From an uncultured Phycisphaerales bacterium (GTDB lineage: Bacteria > Planctomycetota > Phycisphaerae > Tepidisphaerales > Tepidisphaeraceae): 64,000 nt of DNA. The notes under the pieces are model-generated. The model had not been told where the DNA came from. It did no database searches and was given only the letters and a program-made list of their open reading frames with translations. The stretch is taken from contig CAIQIQ010000017.1 in assembly GCA_903871935.1 (NCBI GenBank), positions 62,001 through 126,000 on the forward strand, read 5' to 3'. This document shows positions 62,611 to 64,000 of the stretch, one piece after another (position 1 is the first letter of the stretch; every line of letters starts with the position of its first letter). The position numbers and the translations under genes are program-made.

Positions 62611-62823
62611 TGCCAACCGTTCAGATATCCAGAATTTGATGATGGACTGCCGAGTCACTCCCAGGCGATTGGCTTCCTTATCGAGAGACTCCACCATCCA
62701 GGTGGGAAAGTCGACATTGACGCGCTTGGGCGCCTGATTGGGTCTCCAAGCCTTGGCAACGTCCAGAGCTCCGGAGACGTCCTCGCCCGCGTCAAACCGA
62801 TGGTCCAGTTCCTTAGCTTTCAT
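62596..62823 (-). CDS. brnA: BrnA-type antitoxin
   Basis: 75 residues. The second half has the ribbon-helix-helix-like pattern of BrnA/CopG antitoxins: R-V-N-V-D-F-P-T-W-M-V-E-S-L-D-K-E-A and L-G-V-T-R-Q-S-I-I-K-F-W-I-S-E-R-L. It neutralises the BrnT RNase and, with it, represses the operon. The start overlaps the end of brnT by 11 nt, in the order toxin-antitoxin characteristic of this family. It is followed by a short attC-like site. Confidence 0.88.
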   Translation of the reverse strand: MKAKELDHRFDAGEDVSGALDVAKAWRPNQAPKRVNVDFPTWMVESLDKEANRLGVTRQSIIKFWISERLAGRPA

Positions 62824-63073
62824 AGAGTTCTCTTTCTTCCTTACGCGAGCGCCGGGCCGAGATAATCCTCGTTCGTTCCCCCCGTATGGTCACGATCGCG
62901 GACCAGGGCTTCTGCCCGATCTTTCCGATTACTATCGTTCGAGGCTCGTCCTCGGTCCGGGCCGGTATCTCAAGGAGATTCAAGTCTTCCCAGATTGCCT
63001 GTGCCTCGACAAAATCAATGCCATGCTTGACCTTGTTTGAGCGGCTCTTGTCAGCGGCGAACTCGAACTCCAT
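62813..63073 (-). CDS. brnT: BrnT-type RNase toxin
   Basis: 86 residues starting M-E-F-E-F-A-A-D-K-S-R-S-N-K-V-K-H-G-I-D-F, the signature of BrnT, a RelE-like fold RNase that blocks translation. Later V-I-G-K-I-G-Q-K and R-I-I-S-A-R-R-S-R-K-E-E-R are also typical. The ATG at 63073 is chosen because the longer open frame upstream crosses the operator palindrome and lacks family resemblance. The pair probably stabilises its DNA, a common function of toxin-antitoxin cassettes in integrons. Confidence 0.9.
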   Translation of the reverse strand: MEFEFAADKSRSNKVKHGIDFVEAQAIWEDLNLLEIPARTEDEPRTIVIGKIGQKPWSAIVTIRGERTRIISARRSRKEERELYES

Positions 63074-63076
63074 AAC

Positions 63077-63112
63077 GGTATAGATACTATACCATTGCCG
63101 ACATCCAGACAA
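63077..63112 (-). promoter_or_regulatory. brnTA promoter and operator palindrome
   Basis: A perfect 17-nt inverted repeat GGTATAG-ATA-CTATACC lies at 63077-63093, four bases before the brnT start codon. On the minus strand it contains TATAGT (63091-63086), a good -10, with TTGTCT (63112-63107) as -35 at 15-nt spacing. BrnA/BrnT complexes are known to repress their own promoter, so this palindrome is the likely operator. Confidence 0.65.
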
Positions 63113-63217
63113 GCTGGCGAACATCGCACCATCCAAAGCGTGGCCGTCGCCTTCCACGCGGACAACTCGCGAGGCCCATCGACTGACGGCGAAAGCGGAT
63201 CTGCCAGTGTGGCTGGG

Positions 63218-63253
63218 GAGATAACGCAATGCCGTTGAGCGGCGGGTTATGCC
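63218..63253 (-). repeat. Short attC-like site after the zinc-ribbon gene
   Basis: Minus strand: GGCATAACCCGCCGCTCAAC at the left and GCGTTATCTC at the right, 36 nt. The left end with AACCCGCCGCTCAA is the form very often seen at the start of attC sites. The site is shorter than the usual minimum of about 55 nt, so the middle may be deleted. The zinc-ribbon gene stops 9 nt before it. Confidence 0.45.
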
Positions 63254-63261
63254 GCACGCTG

Positions 63262-63714
63262 TCATCCGACGACTAGACAGATGCCCAAGCCGATGGCCGT
63301 TGCCGCCCAGGCACCTGCTGCCCAAGCCCACTGACGCGCAAGCGGCTGTCGCTTGAGCACGCGTGCGTACCGTAACCAGAGTGCGAGCGCCGGACCCGCC
63401 AACGCGAGCACCAGGGCATTCACAACGAGGGGGCGGAGCAGAACATCCCATCCCGAAGCAGCAATGATCCTGGAGTAGCCTACGGCGACGACGCCGGTCG
63501 CCGATGCGCCCAACGGCGCGGCAAGCGCGATGACCCCGGCGATGAACGGCGCATGCACCGACCTGGCTTCGGTCACGGTCAGCCGGAGCACGCGCCCGCA
63601 CTCGGGGCACCGATCACTTGTTAGATCACGCAGATCGTATCCACAGACCGGGCAGGGATGGCTGCGGCCATGGAGGAAGTTCTGGAGCAGCTCGGTCTCT
63701 GAGCCTTCGGACAT
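63262..63714 (-). CDS. Zinc-ribbon membrane protein, cassette-like
   Basis: 150 residues. A zinc ribbon occupies ~19-41 (C-P-V-C-G-Y-D-L-R-D-L then R-C-P-E-C-G), and about three membrane helices follow (I-A-G-V-I-A-L-A-A-P-L-G-A; V-V-N-A-L-V-L-A-L-A-G-P-A-L-A-L-W; A-W-A-A-T-A-I-G-L-G-I-C-L). It is related in design to the protein at 4666-5508. The start codon lies in a GCGTTATG sequence and the stop is next to an attC-like site, so the gene has cassette form. Confidence 0.75.
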   Translation of the reverse strand: MSEGSETELLQNFLHGRSHPCPVCGYDLRDLTSDRCPECGRVLRLTVTEARSVHAPFIAGVIALAAPLGASATGVVAVGYSRIIAASGWDVLLRPLVVNALVLALAGPALALWLRYARVLKRQPLARQWAWAAGAWAATAIGLGICLVVG

Positions 63715-63740
63715 AACGCTCCCTCTTCAACGCCTCGTGC

Positions 63741-63844
63741 GGCATAACGTGAGGCCAATCAGTGGCCGAGCCGGCACCGTACCGACTCTCGACCTGCGAC
63801 CATCATACCCGCCGGCCCGGCCGGCTGCAGCGGTGGGTCATGCC
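63741..63844 (-). repeat. attC-like site after the gene at the right window edge
   Basis: Minus strand: begins GGCATGACCCACCGCTGCAG and ends CACGTTATGCC, 104 nt. Inner arms match partly (GGCCGGGCCGGC near the left, GCCGGCTCGGCC near the right). The stop TGA of the upstream gene (63838-63840) sits in the left core. Length and structure are within the range of attC sites. Confidence 0.55.
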
Positions 63845-64000
63845 TCACTCTCCGCCCGCGACCGCCGGAGAACGTGATCCCGATACGCAGACCAGCCCTT
63901 GAGTCCTCCGCGCAGCACCGCGCCCAGTTCGCCAGCCGAACCCACGACGATTGACTGAAAGCGTTCCTGCAGGTCAGCGGGAACATTGTTCTTCTGCCGT
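63838..64000 (-). CDS. C-terminal end of an unknown gene, partial
   Basis: Read on the minus strand from the window edge, one frame is open for 53 codons and ends with TGA inside the attC-like site. The peptide includes V-P-A-D-L-Q-E-R-F-Q-S-I-V-V-G-S-A-G-E-L and W-S-A-Y-R-D-H-V-L, which looks like a soluble helical protein end. Another frame in this region (63759-63986) is open but gives a less protein-like sequence. No family is recognised. The start and most of the gene lie outside the window. Confidence 0.45.
   Translation of the reverse strand, partial: RQKNNVPADLQERFQSIVVGSAGELGAVLRGGLKGWSAYRDHVLRRSRAESEA

Overview
The window looks like a piece of a Planctomycetota chromosome, most likely class Phycisphaerae. 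The DNA is GC-rich and gene-dense. Two short membrane proteins begin with the C-P-x-C-x-Y-[ND]-L-R-[GD]-L ... R-C-P-E-C-G zinc ribbon that is common in that phylum, and there are many secreted proteins, sugar-related lyases and extracytoplasmic-function (ECF) sigma factors. This assignment is an inference from gene content. No rRNA or tRNA gene was seen.

Layout. 0-13.7 kb: the tail of a transglutaminase-like protein followed by a MoxR ATPase, a heparinase II/III-like lyase, zinc-ribbon and LURP-one-like proteins, mnmA, a family 9 glycosyltransferase, a tandem DUF1566 protein, a glutamine amidotransferase (TrpG/PabA type), a beta-carbonic-anhydrase-like protein and a cysteine-rich (DnaJ-finger-like) protein. 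13.7-25.5 kb: a heavy-metal efflux locus of CusC-, CusB- and CusA-like proteins. The CusA-like pump has two large insertions, the CusB-like adaptor carries two extra metal-binding modules, and a beta-barrel gene on the other strand splits the set. A propeller protein with two CxxC pairs and a small secreted heavy-metal-binding protein lie alongside. 25.6-31 kb: an esterase, an M48 protease, and an ECF sigma/anti-sigma pair whose outer domain is rich in Met, His and Cys. 29.8-37.6 kb: a hybrid sensor kinase translationally coupled to a response-regulator phosphatase, then purC, a YqeY-like gene and a Rho factor without the usual N-terminal domain. 37.6-43.7 kb: a DUF433/DUF5615 toxin-antitoxin pair, a sigma factor fused to a membrane-anchored outer domain, and a REP-associated tyrosine transposase bracketed by two paired palindromic repeats.

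43.9-61.7 kb: an iron-sulfur flavoprotein that seems to lack its NAD(P)-binding domain, glpD, and a sugar locus on one strand (binding protein, two permeases, two parallel beta-helix proteins, an epimerase-like lipoprotein). These are followed by a dienelactone hydrolase, a PAS protein, an HNH nuclease, a Trm112 protein, an ECF sigma/anti-sigma/helical protein trio and a Gfo/Idh/MocA oxidoreductase. 61.7-62.3 kb is a non-coding stretch with an 81-bp tandem repeat and several perfect hairpins.

62.24-64.0 kb is the most unusual part. It holds small genes, all on the minus strand: a membrane protein, a BrnT/BrnA toxin-antitoxin pair, a zinc-ribbon membrane protein and a gene running off the window. 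Each transcription unit ends in or next to a site of the form GGnATrACCCrCC ... GTTATsCC. This is the organisation of integron gene cassettes with attC sites, so the right end may be the tail of a cassette array whose integrase, if any, lies beyond the window.
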